A DNA stretch of 15,341 nt, from positions 1-15,341 of the forward strand of contig CAMOEH010000011.1 of NCBI GenBank assembly GCA_946612055.1. The letters run 5' to 3'. The notes below the pieces were generated by a model. That model made no database searches, was not told the origin of the DNA, and saw nothing but the letters and a program-made list of their open reading frames with translations. This stretch comes from an uncultured Bacillota bacterium (lineage in GTDB: Bacteria > Bacillota_I > Bacilli_A > RFN20 > CAG-826). Below, piece by piece: positions 1 through 6,200 of the stretch; the first letter of the stretch is position 1; the number at the start of each line of letters is the position of its first letter. The translations under genes and the position numbers were made by a program.

Positions 1-1
1 A

Positions 2-703
2 GCCCATTATGATTTTGAGTCGGCTTATGGGCAAGCAAGCGAGGAGGACGATGGCTATGTCATGATTCATAACGCCGCCGAATTCCTTGCCATCAGCGAC
101 AATCTCTCAGGCAATTATCGTCTAGCTAATGACATCGATCTCTCGGGCATCCAATGGACCAATTTAGGCGAATTTAAAGGAAACCTCGATGGCGCTGGTC
201 ACTATTTGATCAATGTAACCCAGGATAACGGGCAGGATGCAAAATTCTCGGTGTTTGAGCCTTTGGCTTCCGGAGCTTCCGTCAAACGCCTTGGCATGAG
301 GGGCAAAGTGACGGAATCGGGTGGTTGGGCTGGTTCCATCGCCGTTAATAATTATGGTTTGATTCAAGATTGCCACATTGATTTGGACATCTCTAGCGTG
401 GGCAATATCGGCGGCATCGTTTGCAATAATCGCGGCACAATCAATCATTGTTTAGTCACAAGCGTAATCAACGGCAACACTGGGATGACCGGTGGTATTG
501 CGGTAGGGGAATATGGCACCTGTACCAATTCCTTTTTCTGGAAAGATAGGGTGAACACTCAAAAGGCGGTGGGCAATTCCAATTCCGATGCCGAAACCGC
601 TAAAAGCGAGACAGAATTGAAATCATCCTCCTTGTATGCTAGCTTTGATCCGTTCACTTGGGTGATTGTAGACGGAGTAATTCCAACCTTATTCTCAAAA
701 TGA
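2..703 (+). CDS. GLUG-type beta-repeat surface protein, 5' end missing
   Basis: The reading frame is open from base 2, so the true start lies outside the window and the ATG at 62 is internal. The visible 233 residues begin with acidic linker (SEEDDGY) followed by a pattern typical of GLUG-motif secreted proteins: an 'aefl.i..n.sGnYrLanDIDLSG..W' block, 'fkGnLDGaGHyL', and then repeats of the type 'GlIqdChI...ggivcnN.GtI..C'. It closes with 'W...dGviPtLFSK', a usual C-terminal ending of these beta-helical proteins. Such proteins are normally exported and act in adhesion or glycan binding. No signal peptide can be judged because the N-terminus is absent. Its TGA stop overlaps the ATG of the next gene (ATGA at 700-703), so the two are very likely co-translated. 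The family assignment is good; the specific ligand is unknown. Confidence 0.75.
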   Translation, partial: AHYDFESAYGQASEEDDGYVMIHNAAEFLAISDNLSGNYRLANDIDLSGIQWTNLGEFKGNLDGAGHYLINVTQDNGQDAKFSVFEPLASGASVKRLGMRGKVTESGGWAGSIAVNNYGLIQDCHIDLDISSVGNIGGIVCNNRGTINHCLVTSVINGNTGMTGGIAVGEYGTCTNSFFWKDRVNTQKAVGNSNSDAETAKSETELKSSSLYASFDPFTWVIVDGVIPTLFSK

Positions 704-1797
704 AAGGCAACCTTCTCAAAGTAAGACTTTTTCCATGGGTATTGATACCGCTATTTCTTGCTGGCTGCAGCGGGAAAACTGCTCCGATTCCTGAATATTC
801 GATTCACACGGAGCAGCAGCAAATTTATTTACAGTCTCGCTTGATTGACGACACACAAGCTGGAATTGATGGGTGCGACGAAAAATCAAAGCCACTGGAC
901 GTTTTATTAACAATCCCCGACTCTTCAAAATATAGCAAAGGCGATAAAACGACATACACCCTCCGCTTATCCGAGGATGAGAGACTAAGCTCATATGAAG
1001 AATTCGTAGGGAAGGAAGATGTGTTCCACCTCAAGAATCTAAAAGTCCACACGACCTACCATTATTCTTATTCGGTCAACGGAAATGGAAAAGTCTATTC
1101 CAGCGGAATTGAATCTTTCCGCATCAAAGATAATGCTCCTCGCAATATGGATATTGACGGAGTTACTAATGCCAGGGACGTTGGAGGGTGGCGCACAATC
1201 GACGGGGACGAAATCGTGCAAGGACTGATTTACCGCACAGGTGCATGGCACCAAGAAACCTATGATTACATTAGCGAATCCGGCAAAGAAGAAGTTCGCC
1301 GTCTTGGCATTAAAACCGAAATCGATCTTAGAAAGCTTGATGAGAACGAGGTTCTCCACTCAGCGGTGGACGGGGTGAATTATTTTAGTTTCCCCATGAA
1401 TGCCGATTTGGATTTGTTTAAGGAACCGATGAATGTGGAATCCACCAAAGCAGTTTTTGAACTCTTTGCTAAGAAAGAAGCCTATCCAATCGCTTTCCAT
1501 TGCTATATTGGAACCGATCGGACTGGCTTTATCGCTTTCCTTTTGGGGGCGTTGTTGGGTTTGTCTGAAGACGATTTAGTACGGGATTATGTTTTTTCTA
1601 ACTTCGGCAATATCGAAGGGACTAGAAATGGATCTACCATACGCAATCGCGTGAAGATTTTGAAGAAGGATTATGACGGATCTTCCGACATTGCTATAGG
1701 CGCTGAGAATTTCCTGAAAAACGATGTCGGGATTTCCAAAGAAAAACTCAATGTAATCCGAGACATTATGCTTGGCAGGACTAACCCTTTCGCATGA
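700..1797 (+). CDS. Lipoprotein tyrosine-phosphatase-like protein
   Basis: A 365-residue protein. I chose ATG 700 rather than the upstream TTG 658 because it directly begins a lipoprotein signal peptide (hydrophobic residues 8-20, lipobox LAGC, lipidated Cys23) and overlaps the previous stop as ATGA. No SD sits at a normal distance, which fits translational coupling. Residues about 65-143 look like a beta-sandwich (Fn3-like) domain. Residues 148-365 resemble the Y_phosphatase3/DSP fold: 'NARDVGGW...DGDEIVQGLIYRTG', then the P-loop HCYIGTDRTG at 267-276 with the C(x)5R signature (Cys268, Arg274), followed by 'LLGLSEDDLVRDYVFSNFG'. The catalytic Cys and Arg are intact, so it should hydrolyse phosphomonoesters outside the cell, attached to the membrane. 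Whether the substrate is phosphotyrosine, a phospholipid or another phosphate ester is not visible. Stop is TGA. Confidence 0.85.
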   Translation: MKGNLLKVRLFPWVLIPLFLAGCSGKTAPIPEYSIHTEQQQIYLQSRLIDDTQAGIDGCDEKSKPLDVLLTIPDSSKYSKGDKTTYTLRLSEDERLSSYEEFVGKEDVFHLKNLKVHTTYHYSYSVNGNGKVYSSGIESFRIKDNAPRNMDIDGVTNARDVGGWRTIDGDEIVQGLIYRTGAWHQETYDYISESGKEEVRRLGIKTEIDLRKLDENEVLHSAVDGVNYFSFPMNADLDLFKEPMNVESTKAVFELFAKKEAYPIAFHCYIGTDRTGFIAFLLGALLGLSEDDLVRDYVFSNFGNIEGTRNGSTIRNRVKILKKDYDGSSDIAIGAENFLKNDVGISKEKLNVIRDIMLGRTNPFA

Positions 1798-1940
1798 TTG
1801 GAGCGACCAAGCGACAGCAAACGCCCTTTTCCTGCTGATGTTTTCGAGCTGCACGTACCTTTCCGCTAAAAACATCATTAATTATGCTTTGTGGAGGAAA
1901 ATAGCGGGCTCGTGCATTAAAAATCGACTAATATTTCATC

Positions 1941-3368
1941 ATGAAACTCATCGCCTATTCCAATAATGTTGCCGTTACTCTCTCCTACGGTGAATTTGTT
2001 TATGGCTCAACGTATTGTCTCTATTTGGATAAACAATTCATTGGCGATTTCAAATGCGCCCATTATTACCTCAAAGGGCTAGAGTTTGACCGCCAATACG
2101 AAATAGAGGTTAGAAGCAATAACAAAATCATCGGCACACAAACTATCAAGACGAAAAAAGAAAAGAAGATCGTTAAATTAAGCCTTAAAGCAGATGGGAA
2201 AACGCTTCTTACCAAAAACATCCAAAAGGCGATTGATGATTTGGGAGATGACGAGGTTCTCTATTTTCCCAAAGGCGATTATCTCACCGGCGCCTTGTAT
2301 CTAAAAAACAACGTTGATATTTATCTAGAAAAAGACGCCAAGATTATCGGAAGCCCGTTTAAAGAAGATTACCTGCCTAAGATTAAGGCTTGATTCGATG
2401 GCATTGACAACGAAAGTTATGCATCCTTAATCAACATTGGGAAGATTGATAAAAACGCTCAATACGTGACGTCAAATATTGCGATATACGGAGGAGGCTC
2501 TATCTTGGGTGGCGGGCTTCCTTTGTATAACGATATTTCGAATGAAGAAGACGCACGGGGTGTGACTGGTTTAGATAGAGGCAGAACCAGGAATCGACTG
2601 ATCAATATATCTCAAGCTCAAAATGTTTTGATCTGCGGATTGACCCTTGGCTATAGCGCATCCTGGAACATTCACCCCATTTATAGCGATAGCCTGTATT
2701 TCTTCAATAACTATATCGTGTCTTCTGATTGCGGGTTTCGCAACGCGGACGGTCTAGATCCGGATAGTTCTTCCAACGTCTATATTTTTGATAATGTCTT
2801 TGATACCGGGGACGATTGCATCGCCATCAAAAGCGGCAAAAATCCAGAAGGAAATCTTGTCAACAAACCCTCAAAACACATCCACGTGTTCGATTGTTCT
2901 TCTTTAAACGGCCACGGCTGTTCTTTCGGAAGCGAAATTAGCGGTGGCGTCAGCGACGTGGATATCTATAACTGCGATTTCTCAAAAACAATCTACGGCC
3001 TCCAACTCAAAACGACATTGAAGCGGGGCGGATATATCAAAAATGTCAGGGTTAAGAATTCCTCTTTTAGCTGCCTAAAAATTAAGGAAGTCAACTATAA
3101 CGATGACGGCGAAGGGGCCGAGTCATTAACCATAATAGACAACATAAACTGTCACGACATCGCCCTGACCGGAATCGAATATCGTTTGGAAGGCGTAAGA
3201 AACCCATGCGAACCAATTTTCATCAATGGTTTTGTTAATAACAAAGAATGCTTCAGAAACATCCACATCGACAAGGTCAAATACCTCAACACCGGTTCGG
3301 ATAGAAAAGATAATTTCGTTGATAATGCAACCGACGTAACGATCGATGGCGTTAAGTGGCCTAGATAA
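1941..3368 (+). pseudogene. GH28 polygalacturonase-type glycosidase, interrupted by in-frame TGA
   Basis: Two open stretches, 1941-2393 and 2466-3368, lie in one frame. The 72 bases between them are also open and encode family-like sequence (FDGIDNESYASLI...), so this is one 475-codon gene broken only by TGA at 2391-2393. Start ATG 1941 is the first after an in-frame TAA at 1929; no good SD and no signal peptide are seen, suggesting a cytoplasmic enzyme. Residues about 1-72 form an Fn3-like domain, as in bacterial exo-polygalacturonases; from about 75 comes the parallel beta-helix start (FPKGDYLTGALYLKNNV). Catalytic motifs in the fused frame are NADG at 268-271, GDD at 290-292, GHG at 324-326 and QLKT at 355-358; the usual Arg of the last motif is Gln. 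Expected activity is hydrolysis of galacturonosyl or similar linkages. The downstream half could start only at GTG 2466, which has no SD. It may be a true pseudogene, a strain-level mutation, or a base-calling error. Confidence 0.85.
2391..2393 (+). other. In-frame TGA inside the GH28 gene
   Basis: The context reads KIKA-TGA-FDGIDNES. In GH28 exo-enzymes the residue just before this Phe/Trp-(D/E)-G block is normally Arg (SRFEG or TRWEG type), so a single C-to-T change turning CGA into TGA explains the stop. Flanking codons stay in frame on both sides. Confidence 0.8.
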
Positions 3369-3492
3369 ACCGCCGGTCCATCCGATTTTTATTGTTGCTC
3401 ATTGGCCGACAGCATTGATTTAATTGTTCTCTGGCCATAGATAACGGTCATCAAAGAATTAATCGACCAAAGCCTTATTCTTTTAATATAAA

Positions 3493-3498
3493 TATAAT
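3493..3498 (+). promoter_or_regulatory. -10 box directly abutting the XRE regulator start
   Basis: A perfect TATAAT lies only 7 bases before the ATG at 3506 in a very AT-rich stretch. No convincing -35 is seen at the normal distance. Transcription would begin at or within a base or two of the start codon. Confidence 0.5.
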
Positions 3499-3505
3499 AA
3501 GAACA

Positions 3506-4165
3506 ATGAATCATTCGTTTTTGGCCAATCGGAGATCAAAACTAGGATTATCCCAAGGGGAAATTGCCTCTAAATTTGGCTATTCTGTCCAAACGGTTTC
3601 TCTTTGGGAGACGGGTAAATCAACCCCTCCCTTACCGGTTTTAGGTCAATATGCTTCTTTGCTCCAAATCGATTTCGAAGGTCTTTTGTTTGGCGGAGAA
3701 AAGAAAGATAACCCCTATTGTGATGAGCACGTTTTTGATCCGATTGCTTTTGGGAAGAACCTTCGATTATTAAGAAAACAAAACGGTTTGACCCAAAAAG
3801 AAGTAGCAGATAAGATTTGCTGCTCCGCGAATGCCTTGACTCGATTTGAAAAAGGCGACTCCTTTCCTAGTGTTGAACAATTCATCGCTTTGGCTGGCTT
3901 ATTCCAGAAAAGCTATGACGAATTATATTTTTGCATCGAGGTAGAGCACCCCGTCATCGAAGAACAGCCCGTCAAGAAAAGGCGGTCGGCTTTCGTCCGC
4001 ATCGTTTTGCCGATTTTAATTTCTGTCTCCGTTTTGCTTACTGCAGCCGCCGTTGCCATGGTCGTTCGCGAGATCATAAACCCGACCACGGATCAAGAAG
4101 CCACAACGTCCTTGACCACGGAAAATAAGCCAATTCACGCATTATTTGAATCAATTCACGATTAA
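3506..4165 (+). CDS. Membrane-anchored double-HTH XRE-family regulator
   Basis: A 219-residue protein with two Cro/C1-type helix-turn-helix domains: residues about 6-62 (LANRRSKLGLSQGEIASKFG) and about 82-140 (LRLLRKQNGLTQKEVADKI). They are followed by a basic stretch (KKRR, 157-160) and one hydrophobic helix at about 163-187. A short Thr/Glu-rich tail of some 30 residues ends the protein. Positive residues before the helix predict the DNA-binding part stays in the cytoplasm and the tail faces outward. Both HTH units look complete, so it could bridge two sites or bind as an intramolecular dimer. The start is fixed by the HTH beginning almost at once and by an upstream TAA; there is no SD. It heads a cluster of two small winged-helix proteins, a membrane protein and an LRR lipoprotein. 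Targets are unknown; control of this cluster is the simplest guess. Confidence 0.85.
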   Translation: MNHSFLANRRSKLGLSQGEIASKFGYSVQTVSLWETGKSTPPLPVLGQYASLLQIDFEGLLFGGEKKDNPYCDEHVFDPIAFGKNLRLLRKQNGLTQKEVADKICCSANALTRFEKGDSFPSVEQFIALAGLFQKSYDELYFCIEVEHPVIEEQPVKKRRSAFVRIVLPILISVSVLLTAAAVAMVVREIINPTTDQEATTSLTTENKPIHALFESIHD

Positions 4166-4219
4166 TTGGAATAAAACACGGATGATTTAAATGCCTTTTG
4201 ACATGTCTTAAACAACAAT

Positions 4220-4266
4220 GTTCCTGCCGGCAAATTAGGTATACCTGACCATTTAGGAGCAGGGAC
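4220..4266 (+). promoter_or_regulatory. Imperfect inverted repeat enclosing the SD of the first solo wHTH gene
   Basis: Outer arms GTTCCTGC (4220-4227) and GCAGGGAC (4259-4266) pair over 8 positions with one G-U. AAAT (4232-4235) pairs with ATTT (4251-4254), and the centre is the perfect palindrome AGGTATACCT (4237-4246). The SD (AGGAG, 4255-4259) lies inside the structure, and the repeat ends at the base before the start codon. It could be a DNA operator (the central palindrome) or an RNA hairpin limiting translation. Confidence 0.4.
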
Positions 4267-4488
4267 ATGAAAGTCAATAAGACCCAAGCGGTGTTATATA
4301 TTTTCGAATTGCTTGTTCAGCAAGGATTTGCCAAAAAAGAAGAAGTCATGGGCGAACTCGAAATATCGGAAGTTTCCTTTTGGAGATACATCCAGGAGTT
4401 AGAAGCCTTTATCTTCAATTTTCATTTGCCGTATGAACTAACCTACGACAAAAAGACAAACACTTACCGTCTAAGCACCATCAATTAA
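4267..4488 (+). CDS. Solo winged-helix (WYL/DeoR-type N-terminal) DNA-binding protein, copy 1
   Basis: A 73-residue protein that matches only the N-terminal winged-helix region of DeoR/WYL-type regulators: helix 1 (KTQAVLYIFELLVQQG, 5-20), helix-turn-helix (KKEEVMGELEISEVSFWRYIQEL) and a wing (PYELTYDKKTNTYRL). No WYL or other sensor domain follows before the TAA stop, so it is a complete DNA-binding module without a ligand domain. The SD AGGAG at 4255-4259 is well spaced for ATG 4267. It is about two-thirds identical to the next gene, so the two arose by tandem duplication. It probably works as a small dimeric repressor or as an antagonist or partner of a larger regulator. The DNA target is unknown, but dyads in both leaders are candidates. 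Confidence 0.75.
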   Translation: MKVNKTQAVLYIFELLVQQGFAKKEEVMGELEISEVSFWRYIQELEAFIFNFHLPYELTYDKKTNTYRLSTIN

Positions 4489-4533
4489 ATTATTCGGCTT
4501 CAACTATCTAAAACTGATAGGCACATTTCCTAT

Positions 4534-4551
4534 GCTCTTTAACAAAGGGGC
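4534..4551 (+). promoter_or_regulatory. Possible hairpin covering the SD of the second solo wHTH gene
   Basis: GCTCTTT (4534-4540) can pair with AAGGGGC (4545-4551) around an AACA loop, with two G-U pairs, placing the SD (AAAGGGG) in the stem. Just upstream, ATAGG (4517-4521) and CCTAT (4529-4533) form a separate dyad. Short, so weak evidence by itself; noteworthy because the paralogue upstream has a similar arrangement. Confidence 0.3.
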
Positions 4552-4556
4552 AATTT

Positions 4557-4787
4557 GTGAAATCAAGGAAGGCTCAATCTGTCCTCTATCTGTTTGAAAA
4601 ACTCCAAAGAGAAGGTTTCATCCGAAAAGAAGAGGTTCTAAGTGAGCTGGAAATCACAGAGCTCTGTTTTTGGAGGTATATACAAGAGATCGAAGCCTTT
4701 ATCTATAATTTCCATCTTCCGTACGAACTTAGTTACGATCGGAAAAAGATGATTTATGTCATGCGCGAAATTCGCGCGATCAAATGA
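4557..4787 (+). CDS. Solo winged-helix DNA-binding protein, copy 2
   Basis: A 76-residue paralogue of the preceding gene, starting at GTG with SD AAAGGGG at 4544-4550, six bases upstream. The blocks FWRYIQE, EAFI-NFHLPYEL and KKEEV/RKEEV are shared almost exactly, while recognition-helix neighbours differ (ISEVSFW versus ITELCFW). This suggests that the two copies keep the same fold but may differ in sequence preference. The C-terminus ends in a short basic tail, REIRAIK, encoded by a GC-rich palindrome (GCGCGAAATTCGCGC, 4763-4777). As in copy 1 there is no sensor domain. The stop is TGA, 29 bases before the next ATG, so it is probably co-transcribed with the membrane protein that follows. 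Function beyond DNA binding is unknown. Confidence 0.72.
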   Translation: MKSRKAQSVLYLFEKLQREGFIRKEEVLSELEITELCFWRYIQEIEAFIYNFHLPYELSYDRKKMIYVMREIRAIK

Positions 4788-4816
4788 AATCGCTTAATCG
4801 CGAAAGGAGAAACATT

Positions 4817-5110
4817 ATGAAAACTAGAACTTGGGGAGACATCTTAGGGACCATTGGTCTCGTCTTCGGCATCGTGTCGTTAGTCATGGGCACGTTAGCC
4901 CTCATTCCCTTGCTTGGCTTGTGGTTTGCCGTCATCACCGGCATCTTGGCCGTCGTTGCTTTAGGCCTCGGCATTGCCGGCGTCATCAAAGCCGTTGGCA
5001 AAGGCAAATGCATCACCGCGATTGTTTTCGGCGCTTTGATGTTAGCCTGGGCGTTCATCCGTTATTTCTGGGTCGTGGCCGCCCTTGCCTCCGCTGCCGC
5101 TGCCGCTTAA
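4817..5110 (+). CDS. Small membrane protein, three predicted helices
   Basis: A 97-residue hydrophobic protein. I chose ATG 4817 over a start at 4784 because it follows a strong SD (AAAGGAGA, 4803-4810) at the right distance. Predicted membrane segments lie at residues about 9-32, 34-57 and 66-90, rich in Gly, Ala, Val and Ile, with a short basic loop KAVGKGK between the second and third. The chain ends in ASAAAAA. The overall look is that of DUF4190-like or similar small Firmicutes membrane proteins; I do not recognise a specific family. It sits between the tandem winged-helix regulators and an LRR lipoprotein with a 10-base gap, so it is likely part of the same transcript. Role unknown. Confidence 0.65.
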   Translation: MKTRTWGDILGTIGLVFGIVSLVMGTLALIPLLGLWFAVITGILAVVALGLGIAGVIKAVGKGKCITAIVFGALMLAWAFIRYFWVVAALASAAAAA

Positions 5111-5120
5111 TTTAAGCTAA

Positions 5121-6011
5121 ATGAAACGCTTGTTTTTCGGCTTGACCGCCATTTTATCCATCGGCCTTTTTGGGTGCGGATCGACACCTTCAGGAGACAA
5201 AGGGCCTCAACCAGCAGAAATCGATGATGGCAAAGTCAAATATCTAAAATTCAGCGACCATTGCTGGGCTAGTGGCGCTTCGCGAGATATCTCTGGTGAA
5301 GTGAACATCATGTCAATGTACCAAGGAGTTCCCGTGACCCAGGTCCACGATTTCTTTGGTTGCAATAAGATAACTTCGGTCAACATTCCGGATACGGTGA
5401 CGACCATAGAATCCAACGCCTTCCAATGCTGCAGTTCTTTGGCCGGAATTCGCTTCGGTATTGGCGTAAAAGATATTGGACATTATGCCTTTTCGCAAAC
5501 CGGATTTGCCGAGATTACCATCCCCGACACGGTCACTTACATGGGAATGGATGTCTTCTCTTCTTGCGAATCCTTAAAATCCATCCACATTAGCAAAAAC
5601 GTAGAAACGTTGTCTGATGTTTTAAATGGTGCCAGCGCTGTTGTGGAATTGACTGTTCCTTATATCGGTGGCAGCAAAACCAGCGATCCGTTCTTAGCCA
5701 AAATGTTTGGATATTCCTATGATTGGCAAAATGCCTCTGCGCCAAAGTCTTTAAAAAAGATAACGGTGCTGGAATCTTGCCAAACCATTGGTGAGAACGC
5801 CTGCAAAGGATGTGCGTCTTTGACGACAATTGAACTGCCTTCAACCATTACTTCGTTGGGCAAAAAATGCTTTTACGATTGCACTGGTCTATCGGAGATA
5901 AAATTCGCCGGGACGAAAAGCGATTGGCAAAGCATAACACTGGGCGAAGAATGGAATACAAACATTCTAGCAACCACCGTTGTTTGTTCTGACGGAACCG
6001 TGACGTTCTAA
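5121..6011 (+). CDS. BspA-type leucine-rich-repeat lipoprotein
   Basis: A 296-residue protein beginning with a lipoprotein signal peptide (lipobox LFGC, lipidated Cys19) and a Ser/Gly/Pro linker. Residues about 62-165 and 205-265 hold LRR_5 (BspA/TpLRR) repeats of about 23 residues, with the pattern 'itsvnIPdtVttIesnAFqcCssLagI'. The end (FAGTKSDWQSI...VVCSDGTVTF) is the usual closing block of these proteins, so it is complete. It would be displayed on the outer face of the membrane; the family commonly mediates protein or host-surface binding. The middle (about 165-205) departs from the repeat pattern. There is no clear SD and only 10 bases separate it from the previous stop, suggesting coupling to the small membrane protein. 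A strong terminator follows. Confidence 0.85.
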   Translation: MKRLFFGLTAILSIGLFGCGSTPSGDKGPQPAEIDDGKVKYLKFSDHCWASGASRDISGEVNIMSMYQGVPVTQVHDFFGCNKITSVNIPDTVTTIESNAFQCCSSLAGIRFGIGVKDIGHYAFSQTGFAEITIPDTVTYMGMDVFSSCESLKSIHISKNVETLSDVLNGASAVVELTVPYIGGSKTSDPFLAKMFGYSYDWQNASAPKSLKKITVLESCQTIGENACKGCASLTTIELPSTITSLGKKCFYDCTGLSEIKFAGTKSDWQSITLGEEWNTNILATTVVCSDGTVTF

Positions 6012-6034
6012 AGCGCGATTCGCGCAATTGCTCC

Positions 6035-6088
6035 AAAGCTTTCGCGTCTCTGCAAAACCAAAAGCAGAGAGGACGTGAAGGCTTTTTT
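6035..6088 (+). terminator. Rho-independent terminator after the LRR gene
   Basis: AAAGCTTTCGCGTCTCTGC (6035-6053) pairs with 6064-6085 (GCAGAGAGGACGTGAAGGCT and two further T) around an A-rich loop (AAAACCAAAA). One short bulge and few mismatches interrupt the stem, and a run of six T ends it (6083-6088). It closes the regulatory/LRR cluster 24 bases after its stop. Confidence 0.8.
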
Positions 6089-6131
6089 GATTGAAAAAAC
6101 AATCATGCAACGCTCTGTGGAATAGCCACCT

Positions 6132-6140
6132 TGATATAAT
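6132..6140 (+). promoter_or_regulatory. Extended -10 promoter of the esterase gene
   Basis: TGATATAAT is a perfect TGnTATAAT extended -10 box. No good -35 is visible upstream, as is common for extended -10 promoters. It lies 60 bases before the esterase ATG and directly after the preceding terminator. Confidence 0.6.
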
Positions 6141-6200
6141 TATTTATACATGTGCGATACGACAATCGCGTCCTAATTCACGAAAAAGAAAGGGGTAGTT

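Noticed and set aside
658..700. TTG start for the phosphatase lipoprotein, 14 residues upstream
   Set aside because: It would put a polar stretch before the signal peptide; ATG 700 fits the lipoprotein signal and the ATGA coupling.
1772..1966. 64-residue open frame between the phosphatase and GH28 genes
   Set aside because: It overlaps both genes, has no SD or recognisable domain, and starts inside a well-supported gene.
2391..2393. TGA read as Trp (genetic code 4), as in Mollicutes
   Set aside because: Trp is TGG in every gene of the window, three gene ends use TGA, and the family position calls for Arg, not Trp.
3369..3400. Terminator after the GH28 gene (CGG-TCCAT-CCG then a T-rich stretch)
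   Set aside because: The stem is only three pairs; not enough to support a terminator.
4763..4777. Palindrome GCGCGAAATTCGCGC as a terminator or operator
   Set aside because: It lies within the coding end of the second solo wHTH gene, has no T run, and no similar full site occurs at the other promoters.
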